Source: Nitrospira sp. (GTDB lineage Bacteria > Nitrospirota > Nitrospiria > Nitrospirales > Nitrospiraceae). From it: DNA of 34,962 nucleotides. Positions 24,641-34,085 of this stretch are shown piece after piece. Position 1 is the first letter of the stretch, and each line of letters starts with the position of its first letter. The stretch is taken from assembly GCA_019636915.1 (NCBI GenBank), contig JAHBWQ010000019.1, positions 1-34,962 on the forward strand. Reading direction: 5' to 3'. Position numbers and translations under genes: made by a program. The notes below the pieces were generated by a model, which saw only the letters and a program-made list of their open reading frames with translations, ran no database searches and was not told the DNA's origin.

Positions 24641-26022
24641 GCGTGCTCTTTCGGGCTCCGCCACCCGCCGAATGGGGCGATCAGCGCGTGAGATTCGTAC
24701 GGTCCCCATGAGCCCGGCTCGTAGTCATAGACCGGCGTCGGCATCCCCAGGACCGGATCGACCACGCGCCAACTCGCTTCGACGCCGTCTTGACGCGCGA
24801 ACAGCGACGCATCTCCGACCATCGCGTCGCCGATCAGCCGTTCATAGGCCTCCATCTCGTCCCCTCGTTGGTGGCAGACAAAGAGTTCGGTCTCATCCCC
24901 GATCATCTTCTCTCCCGGTACTTTGGCGAGGGCGCCGATCGCCACCGCGACTCGAGTAGGGCCGAGCCGGAAGCGCACATAGTTGCGTCGCGCGGTGACC
25001 GTCTCGCAGAACACGTTCTGGGGCGGACGCTTCAAGGTCACGAAGACTTCTGTGGCCGTCACGGGTAAATGCTTGCCGGCTCGGATAAAGAACGGCACTC
25101 CGGCCCAGCGCCACGAATCAAGGTGGATCTGGAGCGACGCGAACGTTTCGACCTGCGAGCCTGGAGCCACTCCCGCTTCCTGGCGATAGCCACGAAACTG
25201 TCCCCGCACCAGGGTGTGCCCGGTGAGCGGTCGCATACGCTTGAAGACTTTGACCCGCTCGTCGCGCAACGCTTCCCCCGCTCCGCTGATCGGCGGCTCC
25301 ATCGCGAGATTCGCCACCGTTTGCAAGAGATGGTTCTGGACGACGTCGCGGAGCGCGCCGGCTTCCTCATAGAAACTTCCACGGCCGGAGACGCCGAACT
25401 GTTCCGCCATCGTGATCTGAATGCTTTCAATGTACTCGCGATTCCAAATCGGTTCGAGGAACGAGTTGGCGAAACGGAAGTACAGAAGGTTTTGGATCGA
25501 CTCTTTGCCGAGGTAGTGGTCGATCCGAAAGATCGACGATTCATCGAAGATGGTGTGCAGCGTGCGGTTGAGCGCCTGCGCCGAGGCGAGATCCCGTCCG
25601 AATGGTTTTTCGACCACCACCCGCGCGCCATGGGAACAACCGGACTGGCCCAGCCCCTCAACCACCGTGGGAAACATACTGGGTGGGATCGCCAGATAAT
25701 GGAGGGGGCGCCGTGCATCGCCGAGTTCCTGGCGAAGACGAACAAAGGTGTCGTGTTCCCGATAGTCGCCGTCGATGAATCGCAGCAACCGGACGAGCTT
25801 GGCAAAGGCGGCTTCATCCACCCCGCCGCCATATTGCGTGAGGCTGTCGCGGGCACGATCGCGCAACTGGTCGAGGGGGCGATTCGCTTTGGCCACTCCG
25901 ATCACCGGCACCGTTAAATGACCATTCTTGATCATCGCTTGCAACGCGGGAAAGATCTTTTTGAACGCCAAATCACCGGTCGCACCGAAGAGTACGAGTG
26001 CATCAGCCTGTGAGTCGGTCAT
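24637..26022 (-). CDS. zwf: Glucose-6-phosphate dehydrogenase
   Basis: This 461-residue enzyme oxidises glucose 6-phosphate to the lactone, making NAD(P)H. The N-terminal coenzyme motif is [12 protein letters not shown], and the VVVEKPFG segment is conserved. The catalytic RIDHYLGKE motif is present, with the base His in the DHYLGK core. Length is slightly under the usual 480-500. The second ATG at 26022 is preferred over 26025 because GGAGGG then lies at normal spacing. It sits 73 bases after the pgi part and overlaps the small ORF. No 6-phosphogluconolactonase gene is seen in the operon. Confidence 0.94.
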   Translation of the reverse strand: MTDSQADALVLFGATGDLAFKKIFPALQAMIKNGHLTVPVIGVAKANRPLDQLRDRARDSLTQYGGGVDEAAFAKLVRLLRFIDGDYREHDTFVRLRQELGDARRPLHYLAIPPSMFPTVVEGLGQSGCSHGARVVVEKPFGRDLASAQALNRTLHTIFDESSIFRIDHYLGKESIQNLLYFRFANSFLEPIWNREYIESIQITMAEQFGVSGRGSFYEEAGALRDVVQNHLLQTVANLAMEPPISGAGEALRDERVKVFKRMRPLTGHTLVRGQFRGYRQEAGVAPGSQVETFASLQIHLDSWRWAGVPFFIRAGKHLPVTATEVFVTLKRPPQNVFCETVTARRNYVRFRLGPTRVAVAIGALAKVPGEKMIGDETELFVCHQRGDEMEAYERLIGDAMVGDASLFARQDGVEASWRVVDPVLGMPTPVYDYEPGSWGPYESHALIAPFGGWRSPKEHA

Positions 26023-26095
26023 CATTCCCTCCAGTCGGAATCAGCCACGGTGCATGGTCACGTTGTTCCTGTGTGGTGGCACCCCGTTTCGTTCC

Positions 26096-27961
26096 TCATC
26101 TCAACGCGTGCTCCATGGCCGCCTTGAGGACCGCCAGCCCTGCCGGCACATCGAGGCCCAGGTGCACCCTCATCAGCCGCCGGCCTCGCTCCGCCAAGAC
26201 CTGAAAATCCCCGCGCGCCTGCGCTGCCTTGACGATGCCGAATGTGTAGCGCTGCCCCGGCACCAGGAGGTCTGCGGCATCGTCGCAGGTGATCTGGAGA
26301 AACACCCCGCTGTTCGGGCCCCCTTTGTAGGCCTGGCCGGTGGAATGGAGAAAGCGAGGCCCGAAGCCCAGGCAGGTGGCAACATGTTTTGTGTCTCGCA
26401 CGCGATGACGGATGGCTTGAAGCTGCGCATGATACCCATGGTTCATGTCGAGATAAGCCAGCAGCGCAAAGTAATCACGCTCTCCAAGTTGACTCACATG
26501 GGCTCTGAGATAGCTCACCAAGGTCGGAGACGTGCTTGCTACAGCCCTAAGTGTCTCGACATAGGTCGGGTCGCCATAGAGCCTGATCCCTTGCTCTTCC
26601 CAGATCGGCAACTCCGGCGGGAGCACCCCGGTCCGTTCGTACTCAGCCGTCAACTGTTTGGTCGCAACTTTGCTGGCTTCCACGTCCGGCTGATTAAAGG
26701 GATTGAGCCCCATGATCGCTCCGGCGACCGCCGTCGCAAATTCCCAGCGAAAGAACTCCTGGCCAAGATCGTAGAGATCGTCCACCGAGATCCGGACCAC
26801 CGGCTGTCCTGCGCGCTCAAGCGTATTGATGGCGTCGTCCTGGCTCTCGTCGGGACCGGACTGCAACCGGATGTATACGAACAGACGGTCCGCTCCATAC
26901 ACCTCCGGTGCCCCGACCGTTTCACGATCGAGCGGAATGATCCCCTTGCCCTCTTTCCCGGTCGATTCCGCAAGCAGTTGTTCGAGCCAGGCGCCCAGCG
27001 AGGCCACGGCGGGCGACGCGATGATCGTCACTTTGTCGTGTCCGTGATTGGCGAGCACGCCCAGGATCGTGCCGAGGACAAGACCGGGGTTTTTCTCGAC
27101 CGGCACACAAGCGGAACAGGCTTGCGCCATGGCCTTCGCCCGGTCGAGGAGTTTCGGCACATCGATACCCATGAGGGCAGCCGGCACCAGGCCGAAATGC
27201 GACAGGGCGGAATAGCGGCCTCCGATATTGGGACGGCCGAAAAAGAGATGACCAAACCTGTCCGTCTTGGCGACCTGTTGCAGTGCCGAACCGGGATCAG
27301 TGATCGCAATGAATCGTCGTGCGGCCTCTTTAACTCCGACAAGATGTTGAACGAGATTGAAAAAGTATTGCTTGAAGATGTTCGGCTCAAGCGTGCCCCC
27401 GGACTTGCTTGAGACGATGAACAGGGTCGTCGCAGGGGTGATGGTCTGTTCGATGGCTTTGATCTGGGCCGGATCAGTCGAATCCAACACGAGAAGCTCC
27501 GGATAGCCCTCTTGTTTCCCGAACGTGATCTTCATGACTTCGGGGCAGAGACTTGAGCCTCCCATGCCCAACACCAGAGCATGCGCGAATCCTCCTTGTT
27601 TGGCTTCTTCAGCGAGACTGGTAAAAATTTTGGGATGCGCCAATTGGTCTTCGGTCACACCGAGCCAACCGAGCCAGCGGTCCTCGTCCTTCCCGGTCCA
27701 GAGAGAGGCATCGCGGGCCCACAGCCGTCTGACTTTTTGACCGTCCCTCCAGTCCTTCAGGCAAGATCGCATGGCGGCACTCAACGATATAGGTAGGGTG
27801 TAAGAGCATTGATTGATGCGTGAAGAAATACCCGCCTTGCCCTGCTGCTCGACGGCGGTGAGCAGTTTGTCGAAGGCGTGCTTGAACAATTGTAGCCCTT
27901 CGCCCAGCAGCCGGTCGGTGATCTCCTTCATCGAGAAGCCCGCTCGTTCAAGCGACCGCAT
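26096..27961 (-). CDS. Glucose-6-phosphate isomerase part of a split transaldolase/isomerase
   Basis: This 621-residue frame holds the isomerase module. The conserved GMGGSSLCPEV, SSKSGGT and DPGSALQ motifs are in the first half, and the catalytic region follows. The first 40 residues (MRSLERAGFSMKEITDRLLG...) are not isomerase sequence; they match the tail of transaldolase helices. With the preceding frame they would give one bifunctional protein of about 960 residues. The ATG at 27961 lies inside the end of the transaldolase frame (14-base overlap). It could be translated separately by coupling, but no ribosome site is clear. The role is interconversion of glucose and fructose 6-phosphates. 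Confidence 0.87.
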   Translation of the reverse strand: MRSLERAGFSMKEITDRLLGEGLQLFKHAFDKLLTAVEQQGKAGISSRINQCSYTLPISLSAAMRSCLKDWRDGQKVRRLWARDASLWTGKDEDRWLGWLGVTEDQLAHPKIFTSLAEEAKQGGFAHALVLGMGGSSLCPEVMKITFGKQEGYPELLVLDSTDPAQIKAIEQTITPATTLFIVSSKSGGTLEPNIFKQYFFNLVQHLVGVKEAARRFIAITDPGSALQQVAKTDRFGHLFFGRPNIGGRYSALSHFGLVPAALMGIDVPKLLDRAKAMAQACSACVPVEKNPGLVLGTILGVLANHGHDKVTIIASPAVASLGAWLEQLLAESTGKEGKGIIPLDRETVGAPEVYGADRLFVYIRLQSGPDESQDDAINTLERAGQPVVRISVDDLYDLGQEFFRWEFATAVAGAIMGLNPFNQPDVEASKVATKQLTAEYERTGVLPPELPIWEEQGIRLYGDPTYVETLRAVASTSPTLVSYLRAHVSQLGERDYFALLAYLDMNHGYHAQLQAIRHRVRDTKHVATCLGFGPRFLHSTGQAYKGGPNSGVFLQITCDDAADLLVPGQRYTFGIVKAAQARGDFQVLAERGRRLMRVHLGLDVPAGLAVLKAAMEHALR

Positions 27962-28973
27962 CGTCTCCTTCGCCTGCTTGATCCCTTCCGTGAGGCGACT
28001 GTGTGGGAGTCCATGATCGCGAAAGGCCTCGAGCGTCGCCAGGGGAACCGTGTTGACCGTGTCGGCCGATCAGTTCCTCCACATAGATCACATCGCGATA
28101 GGCTGGATTTTTCGTGCCGGTACTGGCCCAGAGCACCCGTTGGGGCATCGCCCCGCGCTTGGCCAGCGCCGCCCAGCGCGGACCGGAGAACAGCCTACGG
28201 TACCGTTGATACGCTAATTTGGCGTTTGCGATCGCGACGGTTCCCTGAAGGCTTCTAAACACCCTCTGTTCAGCGTCTGTAGCGGACATTGTGAGACGCG
28301 CGGCAATCGTGTTGTCGACGGCAGTATCGATACGGCTCACGAAAAAGCTGGCCACACTTGCCACGCGTCCTACGTCACCGCCCCGCGCCAGCAACTGTTC
28401 CAAGCCGGTGAGGTAGGCCTCAGCGACCTGCTCGTAGGTTTCCTGCGCAAAGAGGAGGGTCACGTTGACGTTGATCCCCTTGCCGATCAATTGCACGATG
28501 GCGGGAATCCCTTCCGCGGTGGCCGGCACTTTGATCATCAGATTGTCCCGACCGACGGCGTCCCACAGGCGCTTCGCTTCGTCGAGCGTGCCCCGCGTAT
28601 CGTGGGCCAGATGGGGGGAAACTTCCAGGCTGACATAGCCGTCGCGCCGACTCGTCTTGGCATAGACCGGCTGCAGCGCGTCGGCGGCGGTTTGGATATC
28701 CTCGATGGCCAGGCGCTCATAGCGTCCTTTCGCGTCCAAGTCAGGACTTCGATGGAGCTCCTGTAGTGCCGCTTTGTAGTCGGTGCTGCCGATGATCGCT
28801 TTCTCAAAGATGGCGGGGTTCGACGTGATACCGCGCAGCCCATCCTCGTCGATCAGGCGTTGCAATTCGCTACCGTCGATGAGACTTCGCCTGATGTAGT
28901 CAAGCCAGACGGATTGCCCGAACGACTGGAGCGCGCGCACCGGATTCATGACACTGACATGTGCTGGGTCCAT
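27948..28973 (-). CDS. tal: Transaldolase part of a split transaldolase/isomerase
   Basis: This 341-residue frame is a transaldolase with the family motifs GITSNPAIFEKAI, DNLMIKVPAT (Schiff-base K148) and VNVTLLF. Residues up to IYVEELIG (about 303) are normal. The last 38 residues are out-of-frame, low-complexity sequence. In another frame, the sense continues DTVNTVPLATLEAF and runs into the isomerase start. The frame change is at 28061-28070 (GGCC on the coding strand): one extra base, or two missing. The start at 28973 has AAGGAGAAG upstream. It follows tkt by 13 bases. Confidence 0.88.
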   Translation of the reverse strand: MDPAHVSVMNPVRALQSFGQSVWLDYIRRSLIDGSELQRLIDEDGLRGITSNPAIFEKAIIGSTDYKAALQELHRSPDLDAKGRYERLAIEDIQTAADALQPVYAKTSRRDGYVSLEVSPHLAHDTRGTLDEAKRLWDAVGRDNLMIKVPATAEGIPAIVQLIGKGINVNVTLLFAQETYEQVAEAYLTGLEQLLARGGDVGRVASVASFFVSRIDTAVDNTIAARLTMSATDAEQRVFRSLQGTVAIANAKLAYQRYRRLFSGPRWAALAKRGAMPQRVLWASTGTKNPAYRDVIYVEELIGRHGQHGSPGDARGLSRSWTPTQSPHGRDQAGEGDDAVA

Positions 28974-28986
28974 GAGGTCTTCTCCT

Positions 28987-31092
28987 TCAAGGGTGTGTGT
29001 GGCTCGTTTTCGTGGGTGCCAGGAGTGCTTGTGCCGTTTCGATCAGCCGTTCCGGCGTAAATCCGAATTTCCTCCGCAAGGCTTTCAGAGGGGCCGACGC
29101 GCCGAAGGTGTTCATGCCGATGCTTGTCCCCGCCGGACCGACATAACGATCCCACCCTGTCGTCGCGGCTTGTTCGACAGAGATCCGAGCCGTGACGTGC
29201 GGAGGGAGCACCTGATCTCGATAGGCTTGACTCTGCCGCTCGAAGAGCTCCCACGAGGGCATGCTGACGACGCGGGCTCGGATCCCTTCGGCGATGAGGC
29301 GCTCATAGGCGGCCACGCAGAGGGAGACTTCGCTGCCGGTCCCCAACAGCAGGACATCCGGATTCCCGCCGGGCACATCGGCAAGGACGTAGGCGCCCTT
29401 CGCCACGCCGGAAGCCGGGGCGTAGGTCGTTCGGTCAAGCGTTGGGAGCGCCTGTCGGCTGAGCACGAGCACCGCCGGCTCATGGTGCAGCCCGATGATC
29501 ACTCGCCAGGCTTCCGTCACCTCGTTGGCATCCGCCGGCCGGAGGACAATGAGGCCGGGGATCGCCCGCAGCGCGGCCAATTGCTCGATCGGCTGATGGG
29601 TGGGGCCATCTTCGCCCACTCCGATAGAATCATGCGTGAAGACATGGATGACGGGAATCTCCATGATCGCGCTCAGTCGGATTGCCGGCTTTGCGTAGTC
29701 GCTGAAGATCAGGAAGCCGGACCCGAAGGGACGCACTTTCGAGAGGGACAGCCCGTTGAGGATCGCTCCCATGGCATGTTCCCGCACCCCAAAATGCAAG
29801 TTGCGTCCACCATAGTCGGTGGGGGAGAAGTCGCCGGAACCCTCAAAGGTCAGTCGAGTCTTGGTGGAGGGAGCGAGATCCGCCGAGCCTCCGATGAGCC
29901 ATGGCACGTGGCGAGCTAGGGCGTTCAACACTCGTGCCGACGCATCCCGGCCAGCCAGTCCCTTCGGGTCACCAAGAAAGATCGGCAGATCCTGATCCCA
30001 GCCTTCCGGAAGCTCCCGGCGTTGCATCCAGTAGAGTGCGTCGGCCAATTGTGGATACTGCAGCCTGTAGGTCTTGAATCGTGCCATCCACTGTTCGCGC
30101 GCCGCTCGGCCGCGCGCACCCATACCGCTCTGGAAATGCTCCGGCACGCCGGACGGAATGCGGAACTTTTCTTCCTCCGGCCACCCATACCGGCGCTTCG
30201 CCAGTTTGATTTCCTCCTCCCCCAACGGCTCTCCGTGCGCCGCGCTGGTGTCCTGTTTGTGCGGCGCTCCATACCCGATATGGCTGTCGACGATGATCAG
30301 GGTCGGCCGGTCTTCGCAGTGGCGAAAGATGGTCAGGGCCCGGTTGAGTTTCGCCAGATCGTTGGCATCGTCGACATGTGTCACGTTCCAATCGTAAGCG
30401 AGGAAGCGGGTCGCCACATCCTCACTGAAGGCCAAGTCCGTGTGTCCTTCGATCGTGATGTGGTTGTTGTCGTAGATCCAACAGAGATTGGAGAGTTTGA
30501 GATGCCCAGCTAGGGACGCCGCCTCGCCCGTCACCCCCTCCATCATGCAGCCGTCGCCGCAGAGGGCGTAGACGTCATAGTCGATCATCTGAAACTCGGG
30601 ACGATTGAAATAGGCGTTCATCCACCGGCCGGCCATAGCCATGCCGACGCTTGTGGCCACGCCTTGCCCTAATGGACCGGTCGTCGTTTCGACACCGGAG
30701 GTCCAGCGATATTCGGGATGGCCGGGGCACTTGCTGTCCAGTTGGCGGAACTTTTTGATGTCGTCCAGCGTGACCGACAGTTCTCCCACCGTTTCGTAGG
30801 CCGGATTGACCGCTTTCACTCGGCAGAGATGCAGCAGCGAATAGAGGAGCATGGACGCATGTCCGATCGAGAGCACGAATCGATCGCGATTGGGCCAGAT
30901 CGGATCGTCAGGATCGAAGCGCAGAAAGTGCTGCCACAAGGTGTACACCACGGGCGCCATGGCCATAGCCGTGCCGGGGTGGCCGGAGTTCGCGGTCTGC
31001 ACTGCGTCCATCGACAGGGTGCGAATGGTGTTGATGCAGTGTGTGTCTATGGTTTGCGTTGTCCTCGCAATTCCGACCTCTTCACATTTCAC
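28987..31092 (-). CDS. tkt: Transketolase
   Basis: This 701-residue thiamine diphosphate enzyme moves two-carbon units in the pentose-phosphate pathway. Motifs are in order: SGHPGTAMAMAP, RFVLSIGHAS, a GPLGQGVATSVG segment, GDGCMMEGVTGEA and IYDNNHITIEG for the cofactor. The pyrimidine domain contains FGVREHAMGAI and DSIGVGEDGPTHQPIEQLA. The length is usual for the family. The start codon is GTG at 31092, preceded by GGGAGG. It heads the minus-strand operon tkt-tal-pgi-zwf-HAD-gnd. A CRP-type palindrome is centred about 107 bases upstream. Confidence 0.94.
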   Translation of the reverse strand: MKCEEVGIARTTQTIDTHCINTIRTLSMDAVQTANSGHPGTAMAMAPVVYTLWQHFLRFDPDDPIWPNRDRFVLSIGHASMLLYSLLHLCRVKAVNPAYETVGELSVTLDDIKKFRQLDSKCPGHPEYRWTSGVETTTGPLGQGVATSVGMAMAGRWMNAYFNRPEFQMIDYDVYALCGDGCMMEGVTGEAASLAGHLKLSNLCWIYDNNHITIEGHTDLAFSEDVATRFLAYDWNVTHVDDANDLAKLNRALTIFRHCEDRPTLIIVDSHIGYGAPHKQDTSAAHGEPLGEEEIKLAKRRYGWPEEEKFRIPSGVPEHFQSGMGARGRAAREQWMARFKTYRLQYPQLADALYWMQRRELPEGWDQDLPIFLGDPKGLAGRDASARVLNALARHVPWLIGGSADLAPSTKTRLTFEGSGDFSPTDYGGRNLHFGVREHAMGAILNGLSLSKVRPFGSGFLIFSDYAKPAIRLSAIMEIPVIHVFTHDSIGVGEDGPTHQPIEQLAALRAIPGLIVLRPADANEVTEAWRVIIGLHHEPAVLVLSRQALPTLDRTTYAPASGVAKGAYVLADVPGGNPDVLLLGTGSEVSLCVAAYERLIAEGIRARVVSMPSWELFERQSQAYRDQVLPPHVTARISVEQAATTGWDRYVGPAGTSIGMNTFGASAPLKALRRKFGFTPERLIETAQALLAPTKTSHTHP

Positions 31093-31191
31093 CTGAGGCC
31101 CTCCCTCTGTAGGATCAACTCGATCTGGATCTATGTGGATGATGTGATCTGCGCTCTGTTTCCTACGCTATCAGCCCCAAGACGCGACGTC

Positions 31192-31207
31192 TGTGAGCCG
31201 GCTTACG
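31192..31207. promoter_or_regulatory. CRP-type palindrome upstream of the pentose-phosphate operon
   Basis: TGTGAG-CCGG-CTTACG matches TGTRA-N6-TYACA except for the last base. It lies 100-115 bases before the GTG start of tkt, and just beyond the end of the nucleotidyltransferase gene at 31240. The position fits control of the operon. Confidence 0.55.
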
Positions 31208-31239
31208 ATTCGACTGAGGTTCGCACTCGTCCTCGATGG

Positions 31240-32238
31240 TCATCCTCCTTGTGAGACGGGGGTTGCGAGAGCGGTGGTATTGGCAATCGGCGCGAACGGA
31301 CTGTTGAGAGTGTCCAATGGGAAAATCGGAGTCCGACCGATCCGGCGCAGCGCCTCAACGATACGTTCCGGCCTTCCCCAATCGCTCCACAGCGTGTTCG
31401 TGAGCTCGGTCACTGCCACGCGCTCGGGCACCCGCTGTAACAGGTCGGCTGAAAAATTTCTGGCCGGCATGGTCTGATAGGTCTCCTCCAAGACCCGAAC
31501 TTCCTTCGGAGTGCCGATGGCCCGCCCGAGTCGCTCGAACCGTTTCATGAGATCGGGGAAACACCGTCGGCCCAATTCCCATAGCGTGTCCGCCTTGGCG
31601 GTCATCACCATCGTGTTCCAGAGGGCGTGGCGTGAGAGGGCTGTATCCGCCTCTTGCGCCGTCGGCTTCTCCAAGAAACTCTGGACCGTCTGGATCGGCT
31701 TTCCCCCGGCCTGAGCGAGGCGCTGGCCCGGCAAGATCCAGCCGTAATCCAGCTCAAGTCGATCCGGAGCGATACCCAGTAAGACGATATGATTCTTCAG
31801 CCGCTCGGCTGCTCGCACCGCGTCCTGGACATTCTCGAGGAACTGCTCTTCCGGAAAGACGAAATGGTCCGACGGGTAAATCACCACGGTTGCCTGGCGG
31901 TCTTGCGCTCGAATATAGGTCAAGGGCAGAAACACCCCGGCTGCCGTATCTCGGTTGGCCGGTTGAAACAACAGGATACCGACCCCACGTCCTGCCACCT
32001 GCGTCATCGCTTCATGCCGGTGGGCCTGCGAGACGACGAGGACCGACCGTTCAGCCGGCGCGAGGCGTGCCGCACGGTCCAGGGTATGCTGGAGCAGGGA
32101 TCGGGTGCCGACAAACGTGCAAAACTGCTTCGGCCTCTGCTGGCCGAGCCACCGCTGCACGAAGGACCCTACACGGGTTCCGTCGCCGCCGGCCAACACG
32201 ATCGACCACAGGTTCCTTCGATTGCTCGATTGCGTCAT
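31240..32238 (-). CDS. Mannose-1-phosphate guanylyltransferase-like nucleotidyltransferase
   Basis: This 332-residue protein has the NTP-transferase fold. The signature LAGGDGTRVG is at residues 15-24, followed by RPKQFCTF, as in mannose-1-phosphate guanylyltransferases. Further blocks are VIYPSDHFVFPEEQF (metal-binding DH), DYGWILPG and FLEKPTAQEA. These enzymes make GDP-mannose or related sugars for polysaccharides. The length is shorter than bifunctional ManC proteins and lacks a phosphomannose isomerase domain. The start at 32238 has GAGGAGGAGG upstream. It ends 147 bases before tkt and is probably a separate unit. Confidence 0.85.
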   Translation of the reverse strand: MTQSSNRRNLWSIVLAGGDGTRVGSFVQRWLGQQRPKQFCTFVGTRSLLQHTLDRAARLAPAERSVLVVSQAHRHEAMTQVAGRGVGILLFQPANRDTAAGVFLPLTYIRAQDRQATVVIYPSDHFVFPEEQFLENVQDAVRAAERLKNHIVLLGIAPDRLELDYGWILPGQRLAQAGGKPIQTVQSFLEKPTAQEADTALSRHALWNTMVMTAKADTLWELGRRCFPDLMKRFERLGRAIGTPKEVRVLEETYQTMPARNFSADLLQRVPERVAVTELTNTLWSDWGRPERIVEALRRIGRTPIFPLDTLNSPFAPIANTTALATPVSQGG

Positions 32239-32284
32239 GACATCCTCCTCCTCTGATCGGTTCGAATGGACTCAACTTCGACCG

Positions 32285-33154
32285 CTATTCTCGAACGGCC
32301 CTCGCCCGTTTCTGCAGATAGGCGTTGCGGACCGCCGCATAGAGATCGAGGGTCGTGTCTTCCACTCCCTCGAACATCTCCAGATTGAGCGACCGGTCGT
32401 TCAGCGTCTGACCGACACCGGCCCCGAATCGCGCGATGGTGTATGTCGTTTGATTGCTGGATGGCACCACAAAGACCAGCCAGGTGACCGGATCGAGCGC
32501 CATGTCAGCGACGTAGCCGAGGCCATCCCGCAGGGTCAGTGGCGGGAAGAACGGTAGCACCAAATATGGACCGGGTTTCATCCCATAGACTCCCAACATT
32601 TGGCCGCTATCCTCATCCGGCGTGTCGAGCTCCCACCACTGCTTCGCCGGATCGAAGAAGCCGGCGATCCCGACCGTGCTGTTGATGAAAAACCGTCCCA
32701 ATTCAATTCCAGCCCCTTTGGCTTTTGCCTGAAACAAGTTATTCATCAGACGCGGTACGACGCGGACATGATGGAAGAAGTTGCCGACTCCGACTTGCAC
32801 GGCATCGGGCAAGACCACGTCATAAGCCTGGGCGACAGGCTTCAGGGCGTACGTGTCCACCTTCCGATTGAACTCGAACATCACCATATTGAACGGTTTC
32901 CAAGGATCGTGCTCTTGCAATTCCGACGTCTGTTCAGACGGGACGAAAGGATCGTAGGACTCGTCTGGACCTGATGCAGAGATCATCGCCGTATAGACCG
33001 GTTTGGGCTGAGACGGCTCGTCGAGTTCTGGTTTGGTGATGACCTGGGCCACTATGGTCGATGGCGCCGACTCAAGCGACCCAAGACGGGCGGGAAGCGA
33101 GTTGCATCCCGTCATGTCCAGTGCTATCCCAATCAAGACCAACCAGGGAGCCAT
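32285..33154 (-). CDS. MlaA/VacJ-family lipoprotein
   Basis: This 289-residue lipoprotein begins MAPWLVLIGIALDMTGC, with a lipobox Cys at position 17. The MlaA domain follows: DPWKPFNMVMFEFNRKVDTY, GVGNFFHHVRVVPRLMNNLFQAK, FFINSTVGIAGFFDPA, GQMLGVYGMKPGPYLVLPFF and DPVTWL. MlaA forms the outer-membrane part of a lipid transport system that removes mislocalised phospholipids. The start at 33154 is chosen because it opens the signal sequence; a frame extending to 33685 adds 177 residues without family character. Other mla genes are not in the window. Confidence 0.88.
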   Translation of the reverse strand: MAPWLVLIGIALDMTGCNSLPARLGSLESAPSTIVAQVITKPELDEPSQPKPVYTAMISASGPDESYDPFVPSEQTSELQEHDPWKPFNMVMFEFNRKVDTYALKPVAQAYDVVLPDAVQVGVGNFFHHVRVVPRLMNNLFQAKAKGAGIELGRFFINSTVGIAGFFDPAKQWWELDTPDEDSGQMLGVYGMKPGPYLVLPFFPPLTLRDGLGYVADMALDPVTWLVFVVPSSNQTTYTIARFGAGVGQTLNDRSLNLEMFEGVEDTTLDLYAAVRNAYLQKRARAVRE

Positions 33155-33392
33155 TGATCGTCGTCCTGGATGTCGGCGATACGGATCGAGCATCGCGGCA
33201 CGTAAGAAGATATACACGTTCCCCGCCGGTACCTGCTTTGGACTTGCTGTTGGAGTCTTCTTTGTCGCAGGCACGTCGGCCTTCTGCCTCGCCCATAAAG
33301 CACGTGATGTGCCACATCGGGACCACCGCTCGCGAATCGCGAAGCGGACCGGATTCCAACCGGTTATGCCGAATAGTCCGTACAGTCGGGGA

Positions 33393-33410
33393 GCGAGCGT
33401 CTTCGCTCGC
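33393..33410. other. Hairpin in the gap upstream of the MlaA-like gene
   Basis: GCGAGCG (33393-33399) and CGCTCGC (33404-33410) make a seven-base stem with a TCTT tetraloop. It lies in the gap 33155-33508, where no gene is convincing. Its role is not known. Confidence 0.3.
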
Positions 33411-33508
33411 CACTCCGACATTCCGCACCGACGGCGACGGTTCGTATCGATCCGATCATGTCCGTCACCTGAACAACGTGACAACATTGAGGCGACCGCG
33501 ATGGATAG

Positions 33509-33800
33509 GTGGGAACCCTCCAGGTCTGGGACTACCCCTATGGCAGTGCGGACCAGGAGTTCGCCCGCTGGTTCTAGTGGCCACCCCTGGTCGAGTGCCG
33601 GATGGCGGCAGTCGCCAAGCTGATTTGGTGTCGCCTCCAGGCGCACCGGCATCACCCATGCGGCAGTGGACGTCCTCAACGTCATTATTCAGTGGGTCAC
33701 GAAAACGACCTGCGGCTTCCGGAATGTCGAGCATTTCAAGACCGCGATCTATTTCCATTGTGGAGGATTGGATCTCTACCCAACCCACACGAAAGTCTGA
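33509..33800 (+). pseudogene. Decayed ISL3-like transposase C-terminus
   Basis: Three plus-strand frames together give pieces of an ISL3-family transposase tail. They read VWDYPYGSADQEFARWF then a TAG, then MAAVAKLIWCR, and then THAAVDVLNVIIQWVTK and CGFRNVEHFKTAIYFHCGG, ending with LDLYPTH and TGA at 33798. The order and spacing match ISL3 transposases. Frameshifts and a stop make it inactive. The N-terminal part and the terminal repeats were not found in the surrounding sequence. The 285 bases that follow (33801-34085) show no gene. Confidence 0.6.
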
Positions 33801-34085
33801 AGAGCCCATATATTGGCGTCATTGAGAGTCGTTTGCCCGGAAAGCCGACGGTATCGAAGACCTGGTCGGACCCTAACCGCACATGATGGCTTTCCGGCTC
33901 GCCCAAGAGATTACTCAGCGGGCAAGGCGCGATCGTCATGCCGTCGCAACTGTGCGCCACATGAGTCCGTGCGATGAACGCTGCGGCGAGGCGGGCCGCG
34001 GAGGAAATCGTTCTCACTCGTGACTCCCAGCGCAAATCGCCAGAGCCGAAAATCGAACAGGACGACGCAATCCGTGCGTCTTGTG

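Noticed and set aside
25069-25917. Plus-strand frame of 282 codons opposite zwf
   Set aside because: It is antisense to glucose-6-phosphate dehydrogenase and has no recognisable domain.
25996-26015. TGTGAG-TCGG-TCATCA near the zwf start
   Set aside because: Only the left half fits the CRP-type motif and it lies inside the coding start of zwf.
25928-27412. Long plus-strand frame of 494 codons opposite the isomerase gene
   Set aside because: It lies antisense to a clear glucose-6-phosphate isomerase, has no ribosome site or family motifs, and reflects GC-rich codon bias of the sense strand.
33155-33685. 177-residue N-terminal extension of the MlaA-like protein
   Set aside because: The extension has no family character, overlaps the transposase relic, and the lipoprotein signal begins at 33154.
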